Assembly (NCBI GenBank): GCA_017549565.1
Contig: JAFYUI010000001.1
Coordinates: 1-64,000, forward strand
Length of the DNA: 64,000 bases
Source of the DNA: Clostridia bacterium
GTDB taxonomy: Bacteria; Bacillota; Clostridia; Oscillospirales; Acutalibacteraceae
Direction: 5' to 3'
Part shown: positions 54,678 through 63,195 of the stretch, one piece after another
Layout of the letters: each line of letters opens with the position of its first letter
How positions within the stretch are numbered: the stretch's first letter is position 1
Program-made: the position numbers and the translations under genes
The notes under the pieces: model-generated
Database searches by the model: none
Told to the model about the DNA's origin: nothing
Seen by the model: the letters and a program-made list of their open reading frames with translations, nothing else

Positions 54678-56239
54678 TGAAAAAGTTTTTAGCAGTTATA
54701 ATGTCGGCGGTGATATTATTTACACTTGTTGGCTGTGCCAAGGGGGATAGTAATTCACCGACCGCTGATAAGGGAAGCAATACTGCATCAGGTAAAAAGG
54801 AAAGCATAACCTTGCTTTACTCCTTGTCGGACTCGTTCAACCCTTATGAGTCGATAACCGACCAAAACCGTGAAATCACAAAGCTTATTTTCGAACCGCT
54901 TGTGCGTGTTGATAATGAATTTAATGCGGTTTTGGCCTTGGCAAAGGATGTAAAAATTGAAGGCACGGTTTGCACGGTTACCCTTAAAAATGTCAGTTTT
55001 TCGGACGGTAGCATTTTAACTTCGGATGATGTGGTTTATTCCTGCAAGGCGGCACAGGCATCAAACAGTATTTATAAATCAAAGCTTTACGAGGTTAAAA
55101 GCGTTGTTGCCGCAAATCGAGATACTGTTGTTTTCACCCTTGCAAAAGCCGACCCTTATTTTAAAAACCTTTTAGATTTTCCTATTTTTAAGTCGGGCAG
55201 TGACAAAATTGTTAATGAGGACAGCGTAAAGCAGGTGCCTATTGGCTGTGGCAAATATGTTTTTAACAGCGACAAGACCGAGCTTGTGCAAAACAAAAAA
55301 TATTACGGCGGCAACGGTAATATTGAAAAAATCAAGCTTATAAACGCACCAGACCGTGAATCAGTTGCACATTATGTTGAAATTGGCGCAACCGATATTT
55401 ATTTTAATGACATTTCAGACGGTGAAATAATTCGTATGAGTGGTCATAAAAGTGATATCAACCTTAATAATTTAGTTTATATCGGGGTTAACCATTCTTA
55501 TGGTGCTTTGGCACTTTCCGAGCTTCGCCAAGCAATTTCAAGCGGAATCAACCGAAATGAAATTTGCGGCGATGCATTTTATAACAACGCTATTTCGGCA
55601 AATGGCTTTTTTACACCTGTATGGGATACCACAAAATCCGTTCAAAATATACAAACTTCATCAAATTCGCAAATAACTATTGAGAATTTAGAAGAAATAG
55701 GATATAATAGTTTAGATAGCGAAGGTGTGCGCCGTAACGGTGGCAGGTCATTAAGGTTTAGCTTAATGGCAAATAAAGAAAACCGTTCACGCGTGAACAC
55801 TGCTAAAATGGTTGCCGACCAGCTTAAAGCTTACGGCATAAAAATAACTGTTTTAGAGGTTTCGTTTAACGAATATAAAAACCGACTTCAAAACGGCAAT
55901 TTTCAGCTTTATATTGGCGAGGTTAGAATTACCGAAAATATGGACCTTTCACCACTTATTGTTGCGGGTGGCTCGGCTGCTTTCGGTATGAAAAACACCG
56001 CAAAGAATGAAGATAAAGAAGAAAAGGTCGAAGAAGAAAATGCGGTAAAAACTTCAAGCTCGGCTGATATTATAAACTTGTTTTATAAGGGCAACGCCGA
56101 AATTACCGATGTTGTTTCGGTTTTACAAACCGAAATGCCCATAATCCCCGTTTGCTATCGCTTGGGTGTGCTTTTCTCGAAAGAGGGCATAAATATCGGT
56201 GATGCATCTCAAAATGATATTTTTCTTAACATAAAATAA
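54674..56239 (+). CDS. Oligopeptide-type ABC transporter substrate-binding lipoprotein
   Basis: A 521-residue SBP_bac_5 family protein. A lipoprotein signal ends in LVGC with the lipid-modified Cys at residue 21, then a short Ser/Thr/Asn linker, then the two-lobed binding domain. Near residues 430-450 a lysine/glutamate-rich insertion (KNEDKEEKVEEENAVK) interrupts the fold. No permease or ATPase genes follow, so it acts as a scavenging receptor with other transporters, or is an orphan. Translational coupling to ymdB is unusual and hints at a sensing link (inference). Confidence 0.85.
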   Translation: MMKKFLAVIMSAVILFTLVGCAKGDSNSPTADKGSNTASGKKESITLLYSLSDSFNPYESITDQNREITKLIFEPLVRVDNEFNAVLALAKDVKIEGTVCTVTLKNVSFSDGSILTSDDVVYSCKAAQASNSIYKSKLYEVKSVVAANRDTVVFTLAKADPYFKNLLDFPIFKSGSDKIVNEDSVKQVPIGCGKYVFNSDKTELVQNKKYYGGNGNIEKIKLINAPDRESVAHYVEIGATDIYFNDISDGEIIRMSGHKSDINLNNLVYIGVNHSYGALALSELRQAISSGINRNEICGDAFYNNAISANGFFTPVWDTTKSVQNIQTSSNSQITIENLEEIGYNSLDSEGVRRNGGRSLRFSLMANKENRSRVNTAKMVADQLKAYGIKITVLEVSFNEYKNRLQNGNFQLYIGEVRITENMDLSPLIVAGGSAAFGMKNTAKNEDKEEKVEEENAVKTSSSADIINLFYKGNAEITDVVSVLQTEMPIIPVCYRLGVLFSKEGINIGDASQNDIFLNIK

Positions 56240-56256
56240 ATAGGAGGCATTGAATT

Positions 56257-56607
56257 ATGATTGCTTATGACACAAGACTTGGCAAGGTTGAAATTAGTGA
56301 GGAATACCTCGCAAAGCTTATCGGTCACGAGGTTACTTCCTGCTTTGGCGTGGTTGGAATGGTACCCACAAAGGGTAAACAAAAAATTTACAACCGCTTT
56401 TCAAAGTCCGATTTGGCTGACAAAGGCATTAAAGTAACCGCAAACGGTGAGGGTCTTTCTGTTGAAATTCATATTATTGTTACCTATGGTATAAATATAA
56501 ACGCCATTGCAGTTAGCATTACCGAAAAGGTAAAGCACATTGTAATGGATAACACAGGCCTTGATGTAAAAAAGGTAACTGTTAAGATTGACGGCATTAA
56601 GGAATAA
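56257..56607 (+). CDS. Asp23/Gls24 family envelope stress protein
   Basis: A 116-residue Asp23-domain protein of the YloU type, in which the short beta/alpha domain (SEEYLAKLIGHEVTSCFGVVGM) spans almost the full length. The family is anchored near the membrane and linked to envelope stress. Its position before the DAK2 gene and recG is the conserved yloU-yloV-recG order. Confidence 0.93.
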   Translation: MIAYDTRLGKVEISEEYLAKLIGHEVTSCFGVVGMVPTKGKQKIYNRFSKSDLADKGIKVTANGEGLSVEIHIIVTYGININAIAVSITEKVKHIVMDNTGLDVKKVTVKIDGIKE

Positions 56608-56632
56608 CCATTTTTAAGGAGTGTATGAAATT

Positions 56633-58315
56633 TTGATTACCGGTGATATACTGCGCGATGCGATAATTTCTGCTGCTAATAATTTAAGCAACCATCGTAA
56701 AGCAGTCGATGATTTAAATGTTTTTCCGGTTCCCGATGGTGATACCGGCACAAATATGTCAATGACAATTGGTAACGCCGTTCGCGAGCTTGAAAAATTA
56801 AGCGGCGAAACCGCAGGCAAGGTGGCAAGCGTTAATGCATCTGCCTTACTTCGTGGCGCAAGAGGAAATTCGGGCGTTATTACTTCACTTTTGTTCCGTG
56901 GCTTTGCAAAGGGTATCGGCAGTGCTGATACTGTTTCTGCCGAAAACTTTAAGGATGCTTTTGCAATGGGTGTTGAAGCCGCTTATAAAGCAGTTATGAA
57001 GCCCACCGAAGGCACAATTTTAACCGTTGCCCGCATTGCAAGTGAATATGCGGATAAGGCATATGCTGAAGGCAAGGACGAAATTGCAGTTTTTGAAGAT
57101 GCAATTGAAGGCGCAAAGGTAGCATTGGCTGAAACCCCTGAATTATTACCCGCTCTTAAAAAAGCCGGCGTTGTTGACGCGGGCGGTCAGGGCTTTGTCC
57201 TTATATTAGAGGGTATGCTTTCGGTATTTAAGGATGGCGTTATTATTAAATCTAATTCTACTGCTGCGGCTGATGTAGAAGAAGAGGAAGAAGAAACCAC
57301 TCGCAATGCGGCAGGTGAATTTGAAACCGAAATCACCTTTACCTATTGCACCGAATTTATTGTAAACAGGGCAGAGGAATGTGAAAAAGAACCTACTGAC
57401 CTTCGTGCTTACCTTGAAACAATTGGTGACTGCGTTGTCGTGGTTGACGATGATGAAATCATCAAGGTGCATGTTCACACCGACCATCCCGGTAATGCTA
57501 TTGAAAACGCTTTAACCTTTGGCTCGCTTGTTCATTTAAAGATTGAAAATATGCGTGACCAACACGAAAAAGCAAAGCACGATGCACAAATTGCAAAGAA
57601 AAAGCCCGCCAAAAGTGCTGACCGCACCGAAACCTTTACCCCTGTTGAGCCCACAAAGCCCTTTGGTTTTGTTTCGGTTTGTGCAGGTGACGGCTTGGCA
57701 GAGCTCTTTAAGGATTTAGGTGTTGATACCATCGTATCAGGCGGTCAAACAATGAACCCCAGCACGGATGATATCTTAAAAGCGATTGAATCCACCCCTG
57801 CTGAAACTGTTTTTGTATTGCCAAATAATAAAAACATTATTATGGCGGCCGAACAAGCAATTCCAATTAGCACCCGCAAGGTTATTGTTATTCATACAAG
57901 AACTATTCCGCAAGGTATAGGCGCAATGCTCGCCTTTGACCCCGATGCTGATGACAATGCTAATGCTATTGAAATGCAAAAGGCGATTGAACGCATCACC
58001 ACAGGTCAGGTAACCTTTGCCGCACGCGACGCTGATTTTGACGGCTTTAAGATTAAGCAGGGCGAGCTTATGGCACTTCTTGGCGGTAAGGTTGCATTTG
58101 TTGACACCGACCTTGAAAAAACCGTTTTAAAGCTTCTTAAAAAGATGTTAAAGCCCGACAGTGAATTTATCACCGTAATTTACGGCAGTGATGTTACTGA
58201 AGAACAGGCGGCTGAAATTGAAGCAAAAATTCAAGAAAAATTTGGTGCTAAGGCCGAAATCACAATGATTAACGGCGGACAACCAATTTATTACTATATC
58301 CTTTCTGTTGAATAG
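56633..58315 (+). CDS. fakA: DAK2 domain fatty acid kinase FakA-like (YloV)
   Basis: A protein of about 560 residues. The N-terminal DAK2 kinase domain has the ADP/Mg-binding DxDxG-type NVFPVPDGDTGTNM motif near residue 30 and RGARGNSG near 80. A middle domain and a C-terminal EDD-like/DegV-related domain follow. FakA phosphorylates fatty acids held by FakB for phospholipid synthesis. A TTG at 56633 is chosen: AAGGAG (56616-56621) is 11 bases upstream and the product then starts as in relatives. A GTG at 56621 lies inside that site. Confidence 0.92.
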   Translation: MITGDILRDAIISAANNLSNHRKAVDDLNVFPVPDGDTGTNMSMTIGNAVRELEKLSGETAGKVASVNASALLRGARGNSGVITSLLFRGFAKGIGSADTVSAENFKDAFAMGVEAAYKAVMKPTEGTILTVARIASEYADKAYAEGKDEIAVFEDAIEGAKVALAETPELLPALKKAGVVDAGGQGFVLILEGMLSVFKDGVIIKSNSTAAADVEEEEEETTRNAAGEFETEITFTYCTEFIVNRAEECEKEPTDLRAYLETIGDCVVVVDDDEIIKVHVHTDHPGNAIENALTFGSLVHLKIENMRDQHEKAKHDAQIAKKKPAKSADRTETFTPVEPTKPFGFVSVCAGDGLAELFKDLGVDTIVSGGQTMNPSTDDILKAIESTPAETVFVLPNNKNIIMAAEQAIPISTRKVIVIHTRTIPQGIGAMLAFDPDADDNANAIEMQKAIERITTGQVTFAARDADFDGFKIKQGELMALLGGKVAFVDTDLEKTVLKLLKKMLKPDSEFITVIYGSDVTEEQAAEIEAKIQEKFGAKAEITMINGGQPIYYYILSVE

Positions 58316-58326
58316 GGGATTTTATT

Positions 58327-60348
58327 ATGACAGCTTTCACTGATATTCAATATTTAAAGGGTGTTGGTGCTAAAAGGGCTGAAATTTTAAGAACAAAGGG
58401 CATCGACACCGTCGGTGCCCTTTTGCGTTTTTTTCCAAGAAAATATCTTGACTGGACAAGGGTTACTCCTGCAAATTCGGCACCATTTCACGAAAATGTG
58501 TGTGTTAGGGCGAAAATTGTGACCCCCATTGAAGAATATAATACCAAAAGCAAAATTATAGTTTATAAATTTATTGCCGAGGATGAAAGCGGTAAATTTT
58601 TTGTAAGTCTTTTTAATCAAAAGTTTTTGGCCGAAAGGTTAAAATTTGGTGGGGAATATTTATTTTACGGTAAGCTTGAGGGCAGCTTTATAACCCGCCA
58701 AATGAATTCGCCCATTATAAAACCTGTTGATTATAATGTTATTGAGCCGATTTACCCCGCAAGCCGTGATATGTCGTCGTCACAACTGTCATGCCTTATT
58801 AAAACGGCGGTAAAAACGGTAGAAATTACCGAAACGCTGCCGCAAATTATAATTGAGCGCAACAACCTTTGCAGTTTAAGGTTTGCCATTGAAAACATAC
58901 ATTTTCCAATGTCGGCTGCAGCTTTTGAAAAGGCAAAGCACCGCCTTGTTTTTGAAGAACTTTTTGTTTTGCAAACGGCACTTTCAATTATAAAATTAAA
59001 GGCACACCAAAAAAGCGGCTGTGCTATAACGGTAAATTCTTTTGAAGAATTTCAAAAAAGCTTGCCGTTTTCATTAACGAATGCCCAAAAGCGTGTGGTT
59101 TTGGAATGTATCTCTGATATGCAGTCACATAGACCTATGACACGGCTTGTGCAGGGTGATGTCGGCAGCGGTAAAACTGTTGTTGCGGCAGCCCTTTGCG
59201 ATGTTGTGGCTAAAAACGGTTTTCAGTCGGCGCTTATGGCACCAACCGAAATTCTTGCCGAACAGCATTTTAATACCTTTAATAATTTAAGTGAAAAATC
59301 GGGCTTAAAATGCGGGCTTCTTACCGGTTCTATGTCACCAAAGAAAAAATCCACCGTTAAAGAGCAACTTTTAAAGGGCGAAATTGACCTTATAATTGGT
59401 ACCCACGCCCTTATAACTGATGATGTTGCCTTTAAAAATTTGGGGCTTGTTATAACTGATGAACAGCATCGTTTTGGTGTGGCACAGCGTGAAAAGCTGA
59501 CTAAAAAGGGTGAAAACCCCCACACACTTGTTATGTCAGCAACACCTATTCCACAAACCTTGGGGCTTATTCTTTACGGTGATTTGGATATAAGTGTTAT
59601 TGATGAATATCCAAAGGGCCGCCAAAAAATTGATACATATTTGGTTGATTCAAGCTATCAAGCAAGAATTTACAAATATATAAAGAAGTTTTTAGATAAT
59701 GGTCAACAAGGGTATATTGTTTGCCCGTTGGTTGAAGATGGTGACGAGCTTGGTTTAAAATCGGCCAAGGAATATTATAAAACCCTTTGCGAAAACGAAT
59801 TTTCGGGTTACAGCTTGGGGCTTTTGCACGGTAAAATGTCGGCAAAGGACAAGGAAAAAACAATGCGAAAATTCAGCAACGGCGAAATTCAGCTTTTGGT
59901 TGCAACAACTGTTATTGAAGTTGGTATTGATGTGCCAAACGCTGTTATAATGCTTATTCAAAACGCTGACCGATTTGGCCTTTCACAGCTTCATCAGCTC
60001 AGAGGGCGCATTGGCAGGGGCACTTTGAAAAGCGACTGTATTTTAATAAGTGATAATCAGTCAAGCGATACAATTAAGCGACTTGAGGTTATTAAAAACA
60101 GCACCGACGGTTTTGAAATTGCCGATAAGGATTTCGAGCTTCGCGGCCCGGGTGACTTTTTGGGTAACCGACAGCACGGCATACCCCAAATGAAAATTGC
60201 CGATATTTTTGCTGACAAGGAAGTGTTGTTTAAAGCCAAAAAGGAAGCACTTTTATTGCTTGAATACGATCCTAAGCTTAAATACCCTGAAAATAAGGAA
60301 TTACGGCAAGAGGTAATTGATTTGTATAAACGGCTTAATCAAAAATAA
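58327..60348 (+). CDS. recG: ATP-dependent DNA helicase RecG
   Basis: A 673-residue helicase that remodels stalled forks and Holliday junctions. An N-terminal wedge domain with an OB fold comes first, then the helicase core: Walker A GDVGSGKT near residue 278, TDEQHRFGV (DExH box), SATPIPQT (motif III), and QLRGRIGRG with the arginine fingers (motif VI). The C-terminal TRG region follows. It completes the asp23-fakA-recG operon and ends at a strong terminator. Confidence 0.97.
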   Translation: MTAFTDIQYLKGVGAKRAEILRTKGIDTVGALLRFFPRKYLDWTRVTPANSAPFHENVCVRAKIVTPIEEYNTKSKIIVYKFIAEDESGKFFVSLFNQKFLAERLKFGGEYLFYGKLEGSFITRQMNSPIIKPVDYNVIEPIYPASRDMSSSQLSCLIKTAVKTVEITETLPQIIIERNNLCSLRFAIENIHFPMSAAAFEKAKHRLVFEELFVLQTALSIIKLKAHQKSGCAITVNSFEEFQKSLPFSLTNAQKRVVLECISDMQSHRPMTRLVQGDVGSGKTVVAAALCDVVAKNGFQSALMAPTEILAEQHFNTFNNLSEKSGLKCGLLTGSMSPKKKSTVKEQLLKGEIDLIIGTHALITDDVAFKNLGLVITDEQHRFGVAQREKLTKKGENPHTLVMSATPIPQTLGLILYGDLDISVIDEYPKGRQKIDTYLVDSSYQARIYKYIKKFLDNGQQGYIVCPLVEDGDELGLKSAKEYYKTLCENEFSGYSLGLLHGKMSAKDKEKTMRKFSNGEIQLLVATTVIEVGIDVPNAVIMLIQNADRFGLSQLHQLRGRIGRGTLKSDCILISDNQSSDTIKRLEVIKNSTDGFEIADKDFELRGPGDFLGNRQHGIPQMKIADIFADKEVLFKAKKEALLLLEYDPKLKYPENKELRQEVIDLYKRLNQK

Positions 60349-60376
60349 AACGGTGAGCATCAAGCTCACCGTTTTT
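60347..60376. terminator. Bidirectional terminator after recG
   Basis: Perfect 12-bp arms AAAACGGTGAGC and GCTCACCGTTTT with a 5-base loop; it overlaps the recG stop codon and ends the convergent membrane-protein gene too. Confidence 0.92.
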
Positions 60377-60377
60377 A

Positions 60378-62012
60378 CTATTTATATTCAATTTTAGTAA
60401 CTGTTGTGCCATTTAGGGTAAGGGCTACGCTTTGACCTTTTTCGGTAAATGGAAGCAGGTCTGACACAGTGACCTTTGCAGTGTAAATTTTGTCGTTATC
60501 GGCAAGCTTAATATAATAAATTGTGTTGCCCTCAATAACAACCGCATTTATTTTTTCAATAACACCCTCGGCGGTTTCTGACTTGATTTCGTCGCTGTCA
60601 ATATTTCCGTTTTTAAGCTTTGAAATATAGTCGTTTTGTGCCTCTAAAACCGAGCTGCCTGTACCAACAATTTGGTACTGATTAACATCAACAAAGGCGT
60701 ACATTTTAACAAGCCCTGCCGCATCCTTAAGCGACATAAAATAGGTTGGGCGGTTGGAAACATTTAATAAAAGCGGGAAGGTGGACCTGTAATTTAAGTG
60801 CTGCACCTGACCCTCGGCCGAGGACATTGCAGAATATTCTTCAGCACCCGGTATTTCGTAAAACTTGGTTTCCTTGGTGCGAAGGTTCGTAAGCACAAAG
60901 CCAACATTTGATTCGTCGCTTGTAACCGATGTCATACCTGTGTATAAATAAACATCGTCATCGATAGCAAGATAGTTATAGCCGTCGGTGGTTTGAAGCA
61001 CACCGCGTTGACCAAAGATAGAATTAAAGAAGCCCGAACGGTATTTACCGTTGTAATTTAGTTGCTCGATAATAAGGTCGGATTCAAAAACCTGGTCAAC
61101 CCAAGTGGGAATATCTTCAAGGGCATAAAATTCACTTTCGCCTGTTACAGCGTTTAAAAGCACCGCGCCGTTAATGTCGGTACCGCTCCACACACCGATT
61201 TTATAACCAATGGTGGATGCCACCCAATAAGGTGTGCCGTCTTCATCAATTTCAAAGGAAATATCGCCAAAAATTTTGGTTGGGTATTTAAAGCGAAGGG
61301 CGCGGTTAAGGTCACGCATAAAGTATTCACCGTCAGAATATTTAATGCCTTCTTTAAGGCGCACAAGTGTGGTTTCCTGCGTGGTCATATCAACTGTTAT
61401 ATATGCGGGAATACCTTGCTTTTGGTTGTTAAGCCATTTAATAATATCGCCATACATTAAAGGTGTAACGCGAACGGGCTTATCCTTATAGTTTATTTGG
61501 GTGTAAATATCTTCAATTTCAAACTGTGAAACCAAATCGGCCATTTCACCAAGCTTACGCTGTCCGAGGCGGGAGGCGGTATCGCGGTCAACAATGGGGA
61601 TTTGGTCACGGCTGATTTCGGCAACATCCTTTGTAAAATCGCCGTCACTTACAGTAATAAGGTTTTTATAATTTTTGGCATTGAAAATTTGTGCACCGAT
61701 TACCGAGCTTAAAACACCTAAAACAATAAGCACCGCAATAAAAATAAATGTATATTTAATGGGCTTACCTAAGGCGCTTAAATCAAGGCGGGTTTTGGTG
61801 CTGACTTCAATTTTGTGTTTAAGGTTTGCCTTTATAAAATCAAAAACCTGTGCAAAGGCATTTATCACAACAAAAATTATTATGGACCATATCACAAAAA
61901 CCCAAAAATCGCGGCTTCTGACATTGATTGGCGGCAATGTAAACCAATAGGTTAAGAAAATTGCCACAAGTGAAACAAGCCATTTTAAAGCAGTTTTAAG
62001 TGCTTTGTTCAT
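60378..62012 (-). CDS. Large conserved membrane protein of unknown function
   Basis: A 544-residue protein. Three membrane helices lie in the first 110 residues (about 10-28, 38-58 and 88-108), then a globular domain of about 430 residues, probably outside the cell. The domain has many Tyr/Trp/Gly segments such as TDGYNYLAIDDDVYLYTGMTSV and LNYRSTFPLLLNVSNRPTYFMSLKDAAG. I believe similar proteins occur in many Clostridia and are left without function; I cannot name a family. ATG 62012 has AGGAG 8 bases upstream; GTG 62021 does not. Confidence 0.75.
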   Translation of the reverse strand: MNKALKTALKWLVSLVAIFLTYWFTLPPINVRSRDFWVFVIWSIIIFVVINAFAQVFDFIKANLKHKIEVSTKTRLDLSALGKPIKYTFIFIAVLIVLGVLSSVIGAQIFNAKNYKNLITVSDGDFTKDVAEISRDQIPIVDRDTASRLGQRKLGEMADLVSQFEIEDIYTQINYKDKPVRVTPLMYGDIIKWLNNQKQGIPAYITVDMTTQETTLVRLKEGIKYSDGEYFMRDLNRALRFKYPTKIFGDISFEIDEDGTPYWVASTIGYKIGVWSGTDINGAVLLNAVTGESEFYALEDIPTWVDQVFESDLIIEQLNYNGKYRSGFFNSIFGQRGVLQTTDGYNYLAIDDDVYLYTGMTSVTSDESNVGFVLTNLRTKETKFYEIPGAEEYSAMSSAEGQVQHLNYRSTFPLLLNVSNRPTYFMSLKDAAGLVKMYAFVDVNQYQIVGTGSSVLEAQNDYISKLKNGNIDSDEIKSETAEGVIEKINAVVIEGNTIYYIKLADNDKIYTAKVTVSDLLPFTEKGQSVALTLNGTTVTKIEYK

Positions 62013-62072
62013 TAAAATCACTCCTAAAATTTGTAAATTAAGAATAACATATTATAAAGGCAAAGTCAAATA

Positions 62073-62101
62073 TTGAAAACGCTTTTGATATATAGTATAA
62101 T
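62073..62101 (+). promoter_or_regulatory. Promoter of the flavin reductase-YfcE genes
   Basis: TTGAAA (62073-62078), a 17-base spacer and TATAAT (62096-62101), 18 bases before the start codon at 62119. Confidence 0.85.
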
Positions 62102-62118
62102 CAATAAAGGTGATAATT

Positions 62119-62616
62119 ATGTTTAAAGAAATTAGCGCAAAAGAAATTAAAGGCAATTTAATTGATTTAATATCTAACGAATGGATGCTGATTACCGCAG
62201 GGGATAAAAGCGGTTATAATATGATGACGGCATCCTGGGGGTTTTTAGGTGAAATGTGGGGTAACGATACCGCCTTGGCAGTTGTAAGACCTCAAAGATA
62301 CACAATGGAATTTATCGACAAAAGCGATTATTACACCCTTTCGTTTTATGGCGACAATAAAGAACTGCATAAAATTTGCGGCAGAATGTCGGGCAGGAAT
62401 GTAAATAAAACAGAGCTTTGCGGTTTAACACCTGTTTTTGCGGATAATACCGTTTATTTTGAAGAGGCACGACTGGTTATTATTTGCAAGAAGCAGTATG
62501 TTCAAGCAATGGATGAAAGTTGTTTTACCGACAAAGCTCCACTTAAAAATTATGAAAATAAAGATTATCATAAAATGATTTTCGGAAAGATAGAAAGGGT
62601 TTTAATAAAGGAATGA
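62119..62616 (+). CDS. Flavin reductase-like domain protein
   Basis: A 165-residue protein of the FMN-binding split-barrel flavin reductase (DIM6/NTAB) family, with TASWGFLGEMWG and VVRPQRYTMEFI, where FMN phosphate and ring are bound, and FSFYG-like LSFYGD. Probably reduces flavin or a small molecule with NAD(P)H; partner unknown. ATG 62119 follows AAAGGTGA by 6 bases. It overlaps the next gene by 4 bases. Confidence 0.87.
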   Translation: MFKEISAKEIKGNLIDLISNEWMLITAGDKSGYNMMTASWGFLGEMWGNDTALAVVRPQRYTMEFIDKSDYYTLSFYGDNKELHKICGRMSGRNVNKTELCGLTPVFADNTVYFEEARLVIICKKQYVQAMDESCFTDKAPLKNYENKDYHKMIFGKIERVLIKE

Positions 62617-63158
62617 AATTTTTAATTGCGTCAGATATACACGGTTCGGCTTATTTTTGCAACTTGCTTTTAAATGCGATAAATGAAGAAAAGCCCGACA
62701 AGGTTTTGCTTTTGGGTGATATTTTATACCACGGCCCGCGTAACGATTTGCCAAGAGATTATGCGCCAAAGCAGGTTATTGCAATGCTTAATCCTTTAAA
62801 GGATATGCTTTTGTGTGTAAGGGGCAACTGCGATGCAGAGGTTGACCAAATGGTGTTAGATTTTCCCATTATGGCTGACTATAATACAATAGAACTTGAA
62901 GACCGCACGCTTTATTTAAGCCACGGCCACATTTACGGTAAAGATAAATTACCCCAAATGGAAAAGGGCGACATATTGCTTGGCGGCCACACCCATGTGC
63001 CCGAAATAGTAGATATTGAGGGTAAAATTTATATGAATTGCGGCTCGGTTTCAATTCCCAAGGAAAATTCGCCGCATAGCTATATGGTTTTTGAAAATAA
63101 CAAATTTTTATGGAAAAACCTTGAAAACGGTGAAATTTATAAAGAATTTAATATATAA
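62613..63158 (+). CDS. yfcE: YfcE-type phosphodiesterase
   Basis: A 181-residue calcineurin-like phosphoesterase. All metal motifs are seen: SDIHGS at residues 7-12, GDILYHGPRN, RGNCDAEVD, SHGHIYG and GGHTHVPE. YfcE hydrolyses phosphodiesters in vitro; its in vivo target is not known. Coupled (ATGA) to the flavin reductase gene, and followed by a terminator. Confidence 0.93.
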   Translation: MKFLIASDIHGSAYFCNLLLNAINEEKPDKVLLLGDILYHGPRNDLPRDYAPKQVIAMLNPLKDMLLCVRGNCDAEVDQMVLDFPIMADYNTIELEDRTLYLSHGHIYGKDKLPQMEKGDILLGGHTHVPEIVDIEGKIYMNCGSVSIPKENSPHSYMVFENNKFLWKNLENGEIYKEFNI

Positions 63159-63159
63159 A

Positions 63160-63195
63160 AAATGCGGTCGGTTTGATTTAAGCCGACCGCTTATT
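63160..63195. terminator. Terminator between yfcE and spoIIE
   Basis: Stem GCGGTCGG (63164-63171) and CCGACCGC (63183-63190), with A-rich sequence on the left and T-rich on the right; it can serve both converging genes. Confidence 0.8.
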
